Assembly (NCBI GenBank): GCA_019057795.1
Contig: JAHLWS010000077.1
Span: 1 to 64,000 of the forward strand
Source: Promethearchaeota archaeon
GTDB taxonomy: Archaea; Asgardarchaeota; Lokiarchaeia; Sigyniarchaeales; SOKP01
Direction of reading: 5' to 3'
Length of the DNA: 64,000 nucleotides
How positions within the stretch are numbered: the first letter of the stretch is position 1; the number at the start of each line of letters is the position of its first letter. Shown piece by piece: positions 47,943-57,062 of this stretch. The notes under the pieces are model-generated. The model was not told the DNA's origin. It did no database searches and saw only the letters and a list, made by a program, of their open reading frames with translations. The translations under genes were made by a program, and so were the position numbers.

Positions 47943-48800
47943 GTGAAAAAAATGTTTAAAAAAATTAAAGATAAAAAATTCAAAGACTACGATCCCGAGA
48001 TCATTGCGTGGCAGAGAGAAACGAAGGAAGGATTAGAAACCCCTTTAATGTATTTATTTCCTCAACCAGGAGATAATATTAAAGAAAAGAAATTTTTTGC
48101 GGTAAAAGATTATGAAAAAACACTTTTTTACAATAAAGGAGAGTTGATTGGCGTTCTTGGAGGAGGAGTTTATGAACTTGAAAAGAAAGCACGAATTAAA
48201 GGAACAGAAATTGTTTGGATTGATACGTCCTTTACTGAAATTCCATGGGGTATTCCACAATCGGAGGGCATTCCTACTAAAGATGGATACATAGTTGGAT
48301 TATATGGGGATTTAAAACTTAAAATTAGCGATGTAAAAGTGTTCTATAACGATGTAGTAGCAGGTACGAAAATATGGACCGTTCAAAACCTTAAAGAGTG
48401 GATTGTTAGTCTTATGCATACATCTTTACGAGATATATTTAAAACCTATACAGCTAAAAGTATACTTTTAGAAGATCGCGAGCGTGTAATTAATTTAATA
48501 ACATCTAAAGTTACTGAAGAATTTTTAAGATATGGCTTAGAACTTGAAACTCTTAATGTAATTGGCATTAAAGCTCCAGATGATGCTGAAAAACTTTTTA
48601 AGGAAGATAAAGAGAGAATTGAATATTTTGCTAAACAAAAAAAGAACCTCCAGAAACGCATTGAGGAATTAAAGAATAAATTGAAAGAACAGCAAGATCT
48701 TTTATTGAAAGATAAAATTACTCAACAAGATTACAATAAGAAGAAAAAACAAATTCAAATGTTTATTGATGAAGTTCAAGATGAATTAAAAAAGGATTAG
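47943..48800 (+). CDS. SPFH/Band7-like domain protein with C-terminal coiled coil
   Basis: IAWQRETKEGLETPLMYLFPQPGDNIKEKKFFAVKDYEKTLFYNKGELIGVLGGGVYEL...GLELETLNVIGIKAPDDAEKLF; basic/acidic coiled-coil tail. Confidence 0.7.
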   Translation: MKKMFKKIKDKKFKDYDPEIIAWQRETKEGLETPLMYLFPQPGDNIKEKKFFAVKDYEKTLFYNKGELIGVLGGGVYELEKKARIKGTEIVWIDTSFTEIPWGIPQSEGIPTKDGYIVGLYGDLKLKISDVKVFYNDVVAGTKIWTVQNLKEWIVSLMHTSLRDIFKTYTAKSILLEDRERVINLITSKVTEEFLRYGLELETLNVIGIKAPDDAEKLFKEDKERIEYFAKQKKNLQKRIEELKNKLKEQQDLLLKDKITQQDYNKKKKQIQMFIDEVQDELKKD

Positions 48801-48814
48801 TCAAAAAATGTACA

Positions 48815-50590
48815 ATGAAATACAATAAAATCATTATCCAATTTAACTCCCAATCAAAATCAGGAAAAATTTCTGAAGCAATTAAACTTGCTAAAAGCCT
48901 TAAAGCCAAATTTGATGGAAAATATTATGAAGTACTTTTTAATTCTATCAATGATAAAAATCTTCTATTATTAAGCAATTTAATAGGATTTCTGAGCGGT
49001 TCTCGGATTTTTATTGACGATGAAGATTGTGGGCGACCCTATAGATTGGGTGAAAGACTAGATTTTAAAAATAATTGTCCAGATTATGAAGATTTTTGTA
49101 ATGGAAATTGTTCAATTACCATGTTTAGGACTGAGAATGATCTTAAAATTGCGAGGAGGATTTGTAAAAAGTTTAAAGAACCTAAAATACAAAACACAAT
49201 AACAAATGAAAAAAAAGAGAGAAAGAAAATTATTTTTCAATTTAACTCCAAATCTAGAGGAGGGGATGTTCCTGAGGCTATAAAAATTGCAAAATCTCTT
49301 AGATCAGAATTCGATGGGAAAAATTATAAGGTCTATTTCGATTCTGTAAGCAATGAAAATCTGTTATTATTAGATAATCTAGTCGGGAGCCTAAGTGGAA
49401 CTCGATTTTTTGTGAATGGCGAAGAGTTAGAACCTTACATATTGTCTTCCATTTTTAATTGTCCACAAAAATCAAAATGTGATGGAAAATGTGTATATAT
49501 TTACCACGAACCTTCATCTGCTACAGCAAAGAAGTATTGCAAAAAATTTAATGAAACTCTTAGTATAAAAAAACCAATAATCACATACAACGGGCGTGAG
49601 ATCTTATGGATCAACAATGAAGATGATCCTGCATTCCCTAAAAACCCAGATAATAAATATATATTGATTGATAGTCCCAGAGGTTTTGGGCCTAATTCAA
49701 TTATAGGTGTTGAGATGGAAAAAGCAGACTTAATTTTTGATGATATGAAATATAGTATGATGGACGAGGAGGAATCTATACCTGAGGAAAAAGGATTTGT
49801 ATTAAATATACCCTTCGTAGGCATAATAGATATATCAAAGATTGAAGGATTGGAAAAACTTACTGAATTGAAAAGATTGGACCTTTATGGAAATGAGATT
49901 TTTGAAATTAAAGGACTTGAAAGACTTATTAATTTGGAGTACTTGGATTTGAGCGGAAGTGAGATTACGGAGATTAAAGGGCTAGAAAATCTCATTAATC
50001 TAAAGGGCTTAATTTTGAAAGCAAACAACATTAATGAAATTAGGGGATTAGAAAATCTTGTTAATTTAATTTATTTAGATATATCTGAGAATCCAATTTC
50101 TGAAATTAAGGGATTAGAAAACTTGGTAAATTTAAAGCATCTTGTTCTTACTGATATTAAAATTGAAGAAGAATCATTAAATCAAATTGCTGAAGAAAAT
50201 GTTCCAGAAGAATTAAAACAAGTTATTAAAGAAAATACTTTATTTATGTATAATTATTATAGTTTTCCTAATTACGCTCAGAAGTTTGTAGAATATTGTC
50301 AAAGAAAGAAAACTAAGTCTTATCGAGAGGATAAAGAGAAAATCAAAAAGATTGAGGAAATTATGATTGAATCAGATTCCCTTAGTCTTGATACCTTAAG
50401 AGACACTCTAAAAATGGATGCTCATACTTTTAGTAATAAAATTTTAGATTGGGCTATAGAATATGGGTTTGAAATTGATGGAGATTATTTAATTACTAAT
50501 AAAAATACTCTCTCTGACTTTATTGATGAATTAGATAAATATTTTACTTTATGGAAAAAAGAAAGTAGTATACCAAAAAAAAAAGTTTAA
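48815..50590 (+). CDS. LRR protein with tandemly duplicated N-terminal domain and C-terminal winged-helix-like module
   Basis: KIIIQFNSQSKSGKISEAIKLAKSL / KIIFQFNSKSRGGDVPEAIKIAKSL; LRRs LINLEYLDLSGSEITEIKGLENL; C-terminal LDTLRDTLKMDAHTFSNKILDWAIEYGFEIDGDYLITNKNTLSDFIDELDKYFTLW. Confidence 0.8.
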   Translation: MKYNKIIIQFNSQSKSGKISEAIKLAKSLKAKFDGKYYEVLFNSINDKNLLLLSNLIGFLSGSRIFIDDEDCGRPYRLGERLDFKNNCPDYEDFCNGNCSITMFRTENDLKIARRICKKFKEPKIQNTITNEKKERKKIIFQFNSKSRGGDVPEAIKIAKSLRSEFDGKNYKVYFDSVSNENLLLLDNLVGSLSGTRFFVNGEELEPYILSSIFNCPQKSKCDGKCVYIYHEPSSATAKKYCKKFNETLSIKKPIITYNGREILWINNEDDPAFPKNPDNKYILIDSPRGFGPNSIIGVEMEKADLIFDDMKYSMMDEEESIPEEKGFVLNIPFVGIIDISKIEGLEKLTELKRLDLYGNEIFEIKGLERLINLEYLDLSGSEITEIKGLENLINLKGLILKANNINEIRGLENLVNLIYLDISENPISEIKGLENLVNLKHLVLTDIKIEEESLNQIAEENVPEELKQVIKENTLFMYNYYSFPNYAQKFVEYCQRKKTKSYREDKEKIKKIEEIMIESDSLSLDTLRDTLKMDAHTFSNKILDWAIEYGFEIDGDYLITNKNTLSDFIDELDKYFTLWKKESSIPKKKV

Positions 50591-50597
50591 TTCTAAG

Positions 50598-51734
50598 ATG
50601 TCATTTAACGATCAAGCTTTATCAGCGATAAAAAATAATTGGTGGTTAAGACGATTTTCTAGACGCTTTTGGATTCTTAATACCACAAATTTTATTTTTA
50701 TCTTACACGATAATATCGCAAATTGGATGGGTAAGGCAGTCCCGTTATATTTGCCAAAGGAAATGATACTATTATATTATAATAGAAGAACAAAGAAATT
50801 TCGACTATATGTAAAAAATAAAATTACAATTAAAATGCTTAACGCTTTATGTAATGCTCTTAAATGTACGAGCCCTTCCTTTAAGACTCATGGAATATAT
50901 TTAGATTCATTTGACGATCCTGATCTCACTAAATTTAAAAAAACTCCAGAAGGAGAAATATATTTTCAAGAATTACAATGCGGAGAAAATTGCGTTATTT
51001 ATAACGGAGAGTATTATTTGATTAAAATGGTAAATTTTTATTCTCATAATTTTGGAATGTTAGATTTGAGTAAAAAAGGAATTCGAGATACTTCTGAAAT
51101 AAAGGGATTAGATACTCTTCAAATTTTAGGTGAATTAGATTTAAGCAATAATAAAATTACTGAAATAAAGTGTCTTGAGAATCTTAATAATTTATATAAA
51201 TTAGATCTTAACAATAATAGAATTACTGAAATAAAAGGAATAGAATCTCTTAAACGATTGCGATATTTATATCTAAAAACTAATCTGATCAAGGAGATCA
51301 AGGGGCTTGAGAACTTTGCAATTGATCGAACTGGAGGAGATATGGAGTTAAATTTGGGAGATAATCCAATACCCTTAACTCTATTAAATAAATTAGGAGG
51401 ACTAAATAAAGATGGTTTCGCTAACAATCTTGAAGAACTTGTGGATTACTGCATTAAGAAAAACATAGAAATCGAAAAATTAGATAGAAGTTCTATTGTG
51501 AAATTAAAAAAGATCTTAAGAATTTCTAATCGTTTCAGGCTAGATATGCTGATGGATATACTTGATATAGATAAAAAAACTCTTATTAAAATCGTTGAAA
51601 AATGGTCTGCTGATTTCGGTCTTGAAATAAATGGAAATTATTTAATAATTAAAAAAGATACGGTTTTGGAATTCATTGACGCTTTAGATAAGCAATTTAA
51701 TGAATGGGAAAAAACAGATATGAAAAATAATTAA
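50598..51734 (+). CDS. LRR protein with C-terminal winged-helix-like module
   Basis: LGELDLSNNKITEIKCLENLNNLYKLDLNNNRITEIKG; C-terminal LDMLMDILDIDKKTLIKIVEKWSADFGLEINGNYLIIKKDTVLEFIDALDKQFNEW. Confidence 0.8.
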   Translation: MSFNDQALSAIKNNWWLRRFSRRFWILNTTNFIFILHDNIANWMGKAVPLYLPKEMILLYYNRRTKKFRLYVKNKITIKMLNALCNALKCTSPSFKTHGIYLDSFDDPDLTKFKKTPEGEIYFQELQCGENCVIYNGEYYLIKMVNFYSHNFGMLDLSKKGIRDTSEIKGLDTLQILGELDLSNNKITEIKCLENLNNLYKLDLNNNRITEIKGIESLKRLRYLYLKTNLIKEIKGLENFAIDRTGGDMELNLGDNPIPLTLLNKLGGLNKDGFANNLEELVDYCIKKNIEIEKLDRSSIVKLKKILRISNRFRLDMLMDILDIDKKTLIKIVEKWSADFGLEINGNYLIIKKDTVLEFIDALDKQFNEWEKTDMKNN

Positions 51735-51772
51735 AATCTCATAATTTAATTTTTTTAAGAACAGAACTCAAT

Positions 51773-51895
51773 ATGCGAACCTATAAATTGATTCAACAGT
51801 TTCGAGAAAATTGCATTATTCAAGGTAGAAAAGAGGATTTATTAAAATTTAAAGTAGGAGATACTATTTTTTTATTTTTGTTTAAGCAAAAATAA
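51773..51895 (+). pseudogene. Truncated paralogue of the 53447-54529 protein N-terminus
   Basis: MRTYKLIQQFRENCIIQGRKEDLLKFKVGDTIFLFLFKQK* vs MNTYKLIPQLRNGLIIQAKKEWLSDFKIGDTIFLISDLPTKK. Confidence 0.65.
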
Positions 51896-52034
51896 TCGAT
51901 AATAATGGGTGAGGTGATATTTTTTTAATATAAAAAAAGGAAAATTCGATAATGCAGAATGGCTAAGAGAAGAATTTATAAATAAGGAGAAATCAGTTTA
52001 TCAGATAGCAAAAGAATGTAAAGTACCTACTCAG

Positions 52035-53411
52035 GTGATATACAAAAGATTAAATGATTTTGGGATAAAATTAGAAAATCCTTGGACGGAAATTAGAAGA
52101 ATGGGAGCCCAAAGTGCTAGAAAAGAAAGAGAAAAATTGAAAAAAAAATATAGCACAAAGAAATTATTCGAAATGGCGCTATCTTATACATTAAAGAATA
52201 AATTAGATGATGCGATTAAATTTTTTGAATTAATGACTGAAAAAGATCCTAATCATTTTCTTGCTTGGGTAAATATGGGTGTGCTTTTTACATACTACGA
52301 TTTATCATATACTACGGCTTATTCTGCAAGACATTATGATAAAGGTGTTGAAAGCTTTACAAAGGCACTTGAACAAAGACCAAATGATATCACCAGTTTG
52401 ATTGGTTTAGGAGATGCTTATAGTGGAAAGAAAGAATTTTCTAAATCAATTGAATCTTTTCAAGAAATTTCAAATAAAACGCCTAATAATTCTGAAGATT
52501 TGAGTGGGATTGGATTTACATTTTTAAATGCAAACAGTATCGATTATCAAATGAGGGATGTAGCTAACGATGGATACGTCCCTATTAATAAGGATTATCA
52601 ATTATTGAGCCATTTAAACTCTCATCTTAAAAAAGAAAAGAAAGAAAAGTACAATAGCGCATTGAGAAGTATGTCGAAAGTTTTAAAATTCCAAAAAATG
52701 CAAAATATACCAAATAAATATCTAATTAGTCGAGAAGTTTACAGCAACAAATTAGAATCTATAATAAAAATAATAAGAGCCATCGAATATGAAAAGGAGA
52801 AAGCAGAATGGAAAGAAACTAAAGAGTATAGAGATCTGGAAGATAAAAAGATAATAGAATTCGTTAAACCCTATAAAGAAATTGCCATTCATGATATTGT
52901 AGAACATTTTCTTTCAAAAAGTAAAATTGATAATACAGAAAAATTTTATCAGCCGGCTAAAGAGAGGATAGAACAAAAATTAAGATATTTAATCGATAGA
53001 AATATGATTCAAGGTTCTATTCAATATCTACCCAATAAAACGGGTTTATATTTTATAAACGAAGAAAAAATTAAGGATATTAAAAAAGACATTGTCTATC
53101 AAACGTTATTAGAATTTTTAGAAAACTATTCGAGATTATCCTTACTTGAGTTAGTTGAAAAAGTTAATCATCAAGTTGAAAAACAATTCGGCAACTCTGG
53201 TAAAATGTTGCCTACAAAAGTGAAGGAATTAGCTATGAATTTTATAAATAAAGGGTTAATTCCAGCAAACTATGACGAAGCTTCAGAAGGTATAGATTCT
53301 ACCATTATGGAACAAAAAATTGACGAATTATCCACTACAATTGAAGGGTGGGGTAAAGGAGACAACGAAAAGGTTGATTCTTCTTTAAAAAAAAAAAATA
53401 AAAAAATATGA
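52035..53411 (+). CDS. HTH-TPR protein; frame open upstream to 51918
   Basis: Upstream in-frame FDNAEWLREEFINKEKSVYQIAKECKVPTQVIYKRLNDFG (HTH), then TPR DDAIKFFELMTEKDPNHFLAWVNMGV. Confidence 0.7.
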   Translation: MIYKRLNDFGIKLENPWTEIRRMGAQSARKEREKLKKKYSTKKLFEMALSYTLKNKLDDAIKFFELMTEKDPNHFLAWVNMGVLFTYYDLSYTTAYSARHYDKGVESFTKALEQRPNDITSLIGLGDAYSGKKEFSKSIESFQEISNKTPNNSEDLSGIGFTFLNANSIDYQMRDVANDGYVPINKDYQLLSHLNSHLKKEKKEKYNSALRSMSKVLKFQKMQNIPNKYLISREVYSNKLESIIKIIRAIEYEKEKAEWKETKEYRDLEDKKIIEFVKPYKEIAIHDIVEHFLSKSKIDNTEKFYQPAKERIEQKLRYLIDRNMIQGSIQYLPNKTGLYFINEEKIKDIKKDIVYQTLLEFLENYSRLSLLELVEKVNHQVEKQFGNSGKMLPTKVKELAMNFINKGLIPANYDEASEGIDSTIMEQKIDELSTTIEGWGKGDNEKVDSSLKKKNKKI

Positions 53412-53446
53412 AGAGATCAAAAAATTAAAGTCGGAAATTAAGAAGA

Positions 53447-54529
53447 ATGAATACTTACAAATTAATTCCACAGCTTAGAAATGGCTTAATTATTCAGGCG
53501 AAAAAAGAGTGGCTATCAGATTTTAAGATTGGGGATACAATTTTTTTGATTTCTGATTTACCCACTAAAAAATACTCAATAATATCTAAAATTGAAGCAA
53601 TTGAATACGCTGAAGAATCAAAAATTTTTATAGATAATAGGAATTTGGGCAATTTTGGAGAGGGAGAGGAGGTTTATATCATTAAATACAACCCTGCCGA
53701 AGCTTTAGAGGTTCACATAAATGTTTCAAACGAACACGCCATAATTACTAAAGGTGATTGGACATCTAATATAAAACCTTCGTTAATTAACAGACTTATA
53801 GATTACGGACAAGAAGTTGCTTTCTTAATTCCATGGGAAGGTGGTGCGCCTATAGTTGCTACGGGAATTATAAATTCAACGCTTCCAAATCCACCTGTAT
53901 ATATTGGGGATAAAACCAAGATTTTCATAGATAAAAGTTCAAATGAAGAACTCTCAGAAATCAAGAGAGAAAAATTGTTGATCCAAGAGGATCGCGTTGA
54001 TATTTTAGAAAGACAAATAAAACAGAAAACTATTAAGCTAATCAGAGAGATAAAACAGAATAATTATCCAAATAAAGGTCAAAAATACAAGTTTAAAGCA
54101 ATAAATCCAAGACAATTATTTAAATCCATTCTCAGCGTTTTTAGAGGGTTAGATTCTATTGAAGATCCTATAGAAGAATCGTTTGATGAGAAGGAACAAG
54201 ATTATCTTGCTTCAGCTGTATTTTTGACTAAGCAAAAGTCAGATTCATTCCAATTAATAGATATACAAATAATGGCATCTGGGCATTCGGGAACTTTAAC
54301 GTTATGGGTTACAGGAGAAAACGAATCAATAATTTCTGAAACTTTAAAAAATTACGATTCAAGAATTTCGCAATTACAACAAGGATTAGAACAAAAGATT
54401 GAAGTTTTAAGCACTCAATGTCCAGAATGTGGAGGGCATCTCCCTATTAAAAATATAGATATAAATGGTGTAGTTGAATGTATATATTGTAATAAAATTT
54501 CAAAAATACCAAAAGCTTTAAGATATTAA
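53447..54529 (+). CDS. Unknown protein with beta-rich N-terminus, coiled coil and C-terminal zinc ribbon
   Basis: CPECGGHLPIKNIDINGVVECIYCNK. Confidence 0.65.
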   Translation: MNTYKLIPQLRNGLIIQAKKEWLSDFKIGDTIFLISDLPTKKYSIISKIEAIEYAEESKIFIDNRNLGNFGEGEEVYIIKYNPAEALEVHINVSNEHAIITKGDWTSNIKPSLINRLIDYGQEVAFLIPWEGGAPIVATGIINSTLPNPPVYIGDKTKIFIDKSSNEELSEIKREKLLIQEDRVDILERQIKQKTIKLIREIKQNNYPNKGQKYKFKAINPRQLFKSILSVFRGLDSIEDPIEESFDEKEQDYLASAVFLTKQKSDSFQLIDIQIMASGHSGTLTLWVTGENESIISETLKNYDSRISQLQQGLEQKIEVLSTQCPECGGHLPIKNIDINGVVECIYCNKISKIPKALRY

Positions 54530-54535
54530 ATAATC

Positions 54536-55363
54536 ATGACTAAAAATAGATATACAAGATTGAACGCTATAAAAGAATTTGGTTACGATATTACTTGGGA
54601 CGATCTTAAACGCTATCACATAGGAATAGTTGGAGTTGGGGGACTTGGTTGCGTTTCTGCGGAAATGGCAGCTAGATGTGGCATTGGAAAATTATCATTG
54701 TTTGATTTTGATACGGTAGATATTGTTAATTTAAATCGTAGTATGTTTAAGGAAAAGCATATAGGACAATCAAAAGTAAAAATCGCTTCTAAAATATTAA
54801 AAAAAATCAATCCTGATGTTGAAGTTTACAATTTTGAAAACGATATTATGAACCCAAATTTTGAATCCGATTTTGAAAAAGAAATTTCACACATGGATAT
54901 AGTTTTAAATGGGCTCGATAACATTCCTGCTAGAGAATATTTGAATGCTAAATGTGTTCGTTTAAGAGTGCCCTACATTGATGCTGGAGCCTCAAGGAGT
55001 GGATTATCTGGATATGTGCATCCCGTTATTCCTTATAAAACAGCATGTGCAAAATGTATGAGTATTATTGCAATTGACATTCCAGATGAAAGGGGTGATC
55101 CATGTGTTGCATCCTTACCTTCTACAATGGCAATACTAGCAAGTATACAAATTCAAGAAATGTTAAAATACCTTCTAAAGTTTGGAGAAATGATTGACTA
55201 TCTCATGTATGACATGATAACGGGGAAATTTTTAAATTATGAAACTAAAAGAGACAAGAATTGTCCTATTTGCGGTATAAAATCTCAAAATAATAAAAAA
55301 TTAATGAAACCTAAAATTTCACGAGGAGAAATAGACGATTTAATTGATAAACTCAAAGAATAA
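54536..55363 (+). CDS. UBA5-like E1 (ThiF-fold) Ubl-activating enzyme
   Basis: HIGIVGVGGLGCVSAEMAARCGIGKLSLFDFDTVDIVNLNR; INPDVEVYNFENDI; CAKCMSIIAIDIPDERGDPCVASLPSTMAILASIQIQEMLKYLLKFG (catalytic Cys context as in UBA5); NCPICG. Confidence 0.93.
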   Translation: MTKNRYTRLNAIKEFGYDITWDDLKRYHIGIVGVGGLGCVSAEMAARCGIGKLSLFDFDTVDIVNLNRSMFKEKHIGQSKVKIASKILKKINPDVEVYNFENDIMNPNFESDFEKEISHMDIVLNGLDNIPAREYLNAKCVRLRVPYIDAGASRSGLSGYVHPVIPYKTACAKCMSIIAIDIPDERGDPCVASLPSTMAILASIQIQEMLKYLLKFGEMIDYLMYDMITGKFLNYETKRDKNCPICGIKSQNNKKLMKPKISRGEIDDLIDKLKE

Positions 55364-55537
55364 AAGGTGAAAGTCAAAAAAAACATTACAATTAATAAAT
55401 AATAAATAAACAGAGATAGAATATTATATTCGAATGAGAACATCTTATTCCAATGAAAAGTAAATGTCTAGAATATCTTAAAATTCACACCCTCTCTGGA
55501 AAAAATTGCGACAATAACAAAAAGGAATAAAATAAAA

Positions 55538-57004
55538 ATGGAAAAAATAAAGTCTGATCAAGAGAAAGTTTTAGAGGAAATATTAGGGAAAAAATGGAAA
55601 AATATTCCTCAAGTGGATAAAATTGAATGGAACACATTCGGAGTTAGAATTAAGGATGGTGACATTATTGGTTTAGGATTATCTAGGAATCAATTAACAA
55701 CTCTCCCAGAGTCAATAGGCAACCTAACATCGCTCCAAACACTAAAGTTGTGGAAAAATCAGTTGACAACCCTCCCGGAGTCAATAGTAAACCTTTCCTT
55801 CCTTAAAGAATTAGATTTACATTATAATAGTTTAACGACTCTCCCGGAGTCAATAGGAGATCTTACATCTCTCAAAACACTAGGTTTATCACACAATAGG
55901 TTAATAACCCTCCCGGAGTCAATAGGTGATCTAAAATCGCTCCAAAACCTAGATTTGTTTGATAATAAGTTAACGACCCTTCTGGAGTCTATAAGTGACC
56001 TAAAATCGCTCCAAACACTAGATCTGAGTGATAATAAGTTAACCACTCTCCCGGAGTCAATAGTAAACCTTTCCTCCCTTAAAGAATTAGATTTACAGGA
56101 TAATAGTTTAACGACTCTCCCGGAGTCAATAGGAGATCTTACATCACTCCAAACACTAGGTTTATCGCACAATAGGTTAATAACTCTCCCAGAGTCGATA
56201 GGCAATCTAGCATCGCTCCAAACACTATATTTAGGCGAAAATAAGTTTACGACTCTCCCAGAGTCAATAGTAAACCTTTCCTCCCTTAAATGGTTTGATT
56301 TAGGGGGTAATAGTTTAGCAACTCTCCCAGAGTCGATAGGCAATCTAGCATCGCTCCAAGCACTATTATTACATGAAAATAAGTTAATGACTCTCCCGGA
56401 GTCAATAGTAAACCTTTCCTCCCTTAAACGGTTTTATTTAGAGGGTAATCCGTTAAATCAGGAATTCAAAGGAATAATTAAAATGGCTGGAGATACTCAA
56501 TTTATACTAAGAAAACTAAGAGAAATTTTTGAAAAAGAAAGGTTAGAAAAAGAAAAGTTAAAAAAAGAAAGGTTAGAAAAAAGGTATAAAAGAGAGAGAC
56601 CAATTATTAAAAAGTTAATACAAGAAATGAAATTTTCAGACGCTGTTTTGAAGTTAAAAGATTTTAAAAATACTGCCAAAAGATATAATTTAAGCGAAAT
56701 TATTAATTGGACAGAGAAAAATTTAACACTTTGTAATATACAAATAATTAAAAAAACTGTTTTAGAGTTAGGAATTAAATTTGCCCGATTGCAAATTGCA
56801 GAAATTTCGGAAGTATCCGATCTAGATAACTTCCAATTAATTGTAGACACTGTAAACAATATGATTGATAATAAAGAAATATACGCCCAATATTTTTCTA
56901 GCACTAAATCTGTTGCGTTTGACCAGCAAGCAAATATTGATGAGATCGATAAACTAATGAGCGCATATAAAGATTGGGAAGATAAAGAGGTCGGAAAGAA
57001 ATAA
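55538..57004 (+). CDS. LRR protein (23-aa LTTLPESIGNLxSLQxL repeats) with C-terminal PCI/wH-like module
   Basis: About 11 LRRs; C-terminal TVLELGIKFARLQIAEISEVSDLDNFQLIVDTVNNMIDNKEIYAQYFSSTKSVAFDQQANIDEIDKLMSAYKDWE. Confidence 0.88.
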   Translation: MEKIKSDQEKVLEEILGKKWKNIPQVDKIEWNTFGVRIKDGDIIGLGLSRNQLTTLPESIGNLTSLQTLKLWKNQLTTLPESIVNLSFLKELDLHYNSLTTLPESIGDLTSLKTLGLSHNRLITLPESIGDLKSLQNLDLFDNKLTTLLESISDLKSLQTLDLSDNKLTTLPESIVNLSSLKELDLQDNSLTTLPESIGDLTSLQTLGLSHNRLITLPESIGNLASLQTLYLGENKFTTLPESIVNLSSLKWFDLGGNSLATLPESIGNLASLQALLLHENKLMTLPESIVNLSSLKRFYLEGNPLNQEFKGIIKMAGDTQFILRKLREIFEKERLEKEKLKKERLEKRYKRERPIIKKLIQEMKFSDAVLKLKDFKNTAKRYNLSEIINWTEKNLTLCNIQIIKKTVLELGIKFARLQIAEISEVSDLDNFQLIVDTVNNMIDNKEIYAQYFSSTKSVAFDQQANIDEIDKLMSAYKDWEDKEVGKK

Positions 57005-57062
57005 AAATTTTATAATCCAGTAAAATATTAAAAGAAATTCAGAAAATAAAGGGTGACAACCT

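Noticed and set aside
47943-48800. Idea that the SPFH protein is a phage virion component
   Set aside because: No other structural phage genes nearby; a membrane/quality-control scaffold is more plausible
51119-51427. Antisense ORF over LRRs
   Set aside because: Low-complexity shadow ORF of the sense LRR gene
55822-56343. Antisense ORF (173 aa, SIDSGRVVNLL repeats)
   Set aside because: Mirror of the LRR DNA repeats on the opposite strand; repetitive antisense frame, not a gene
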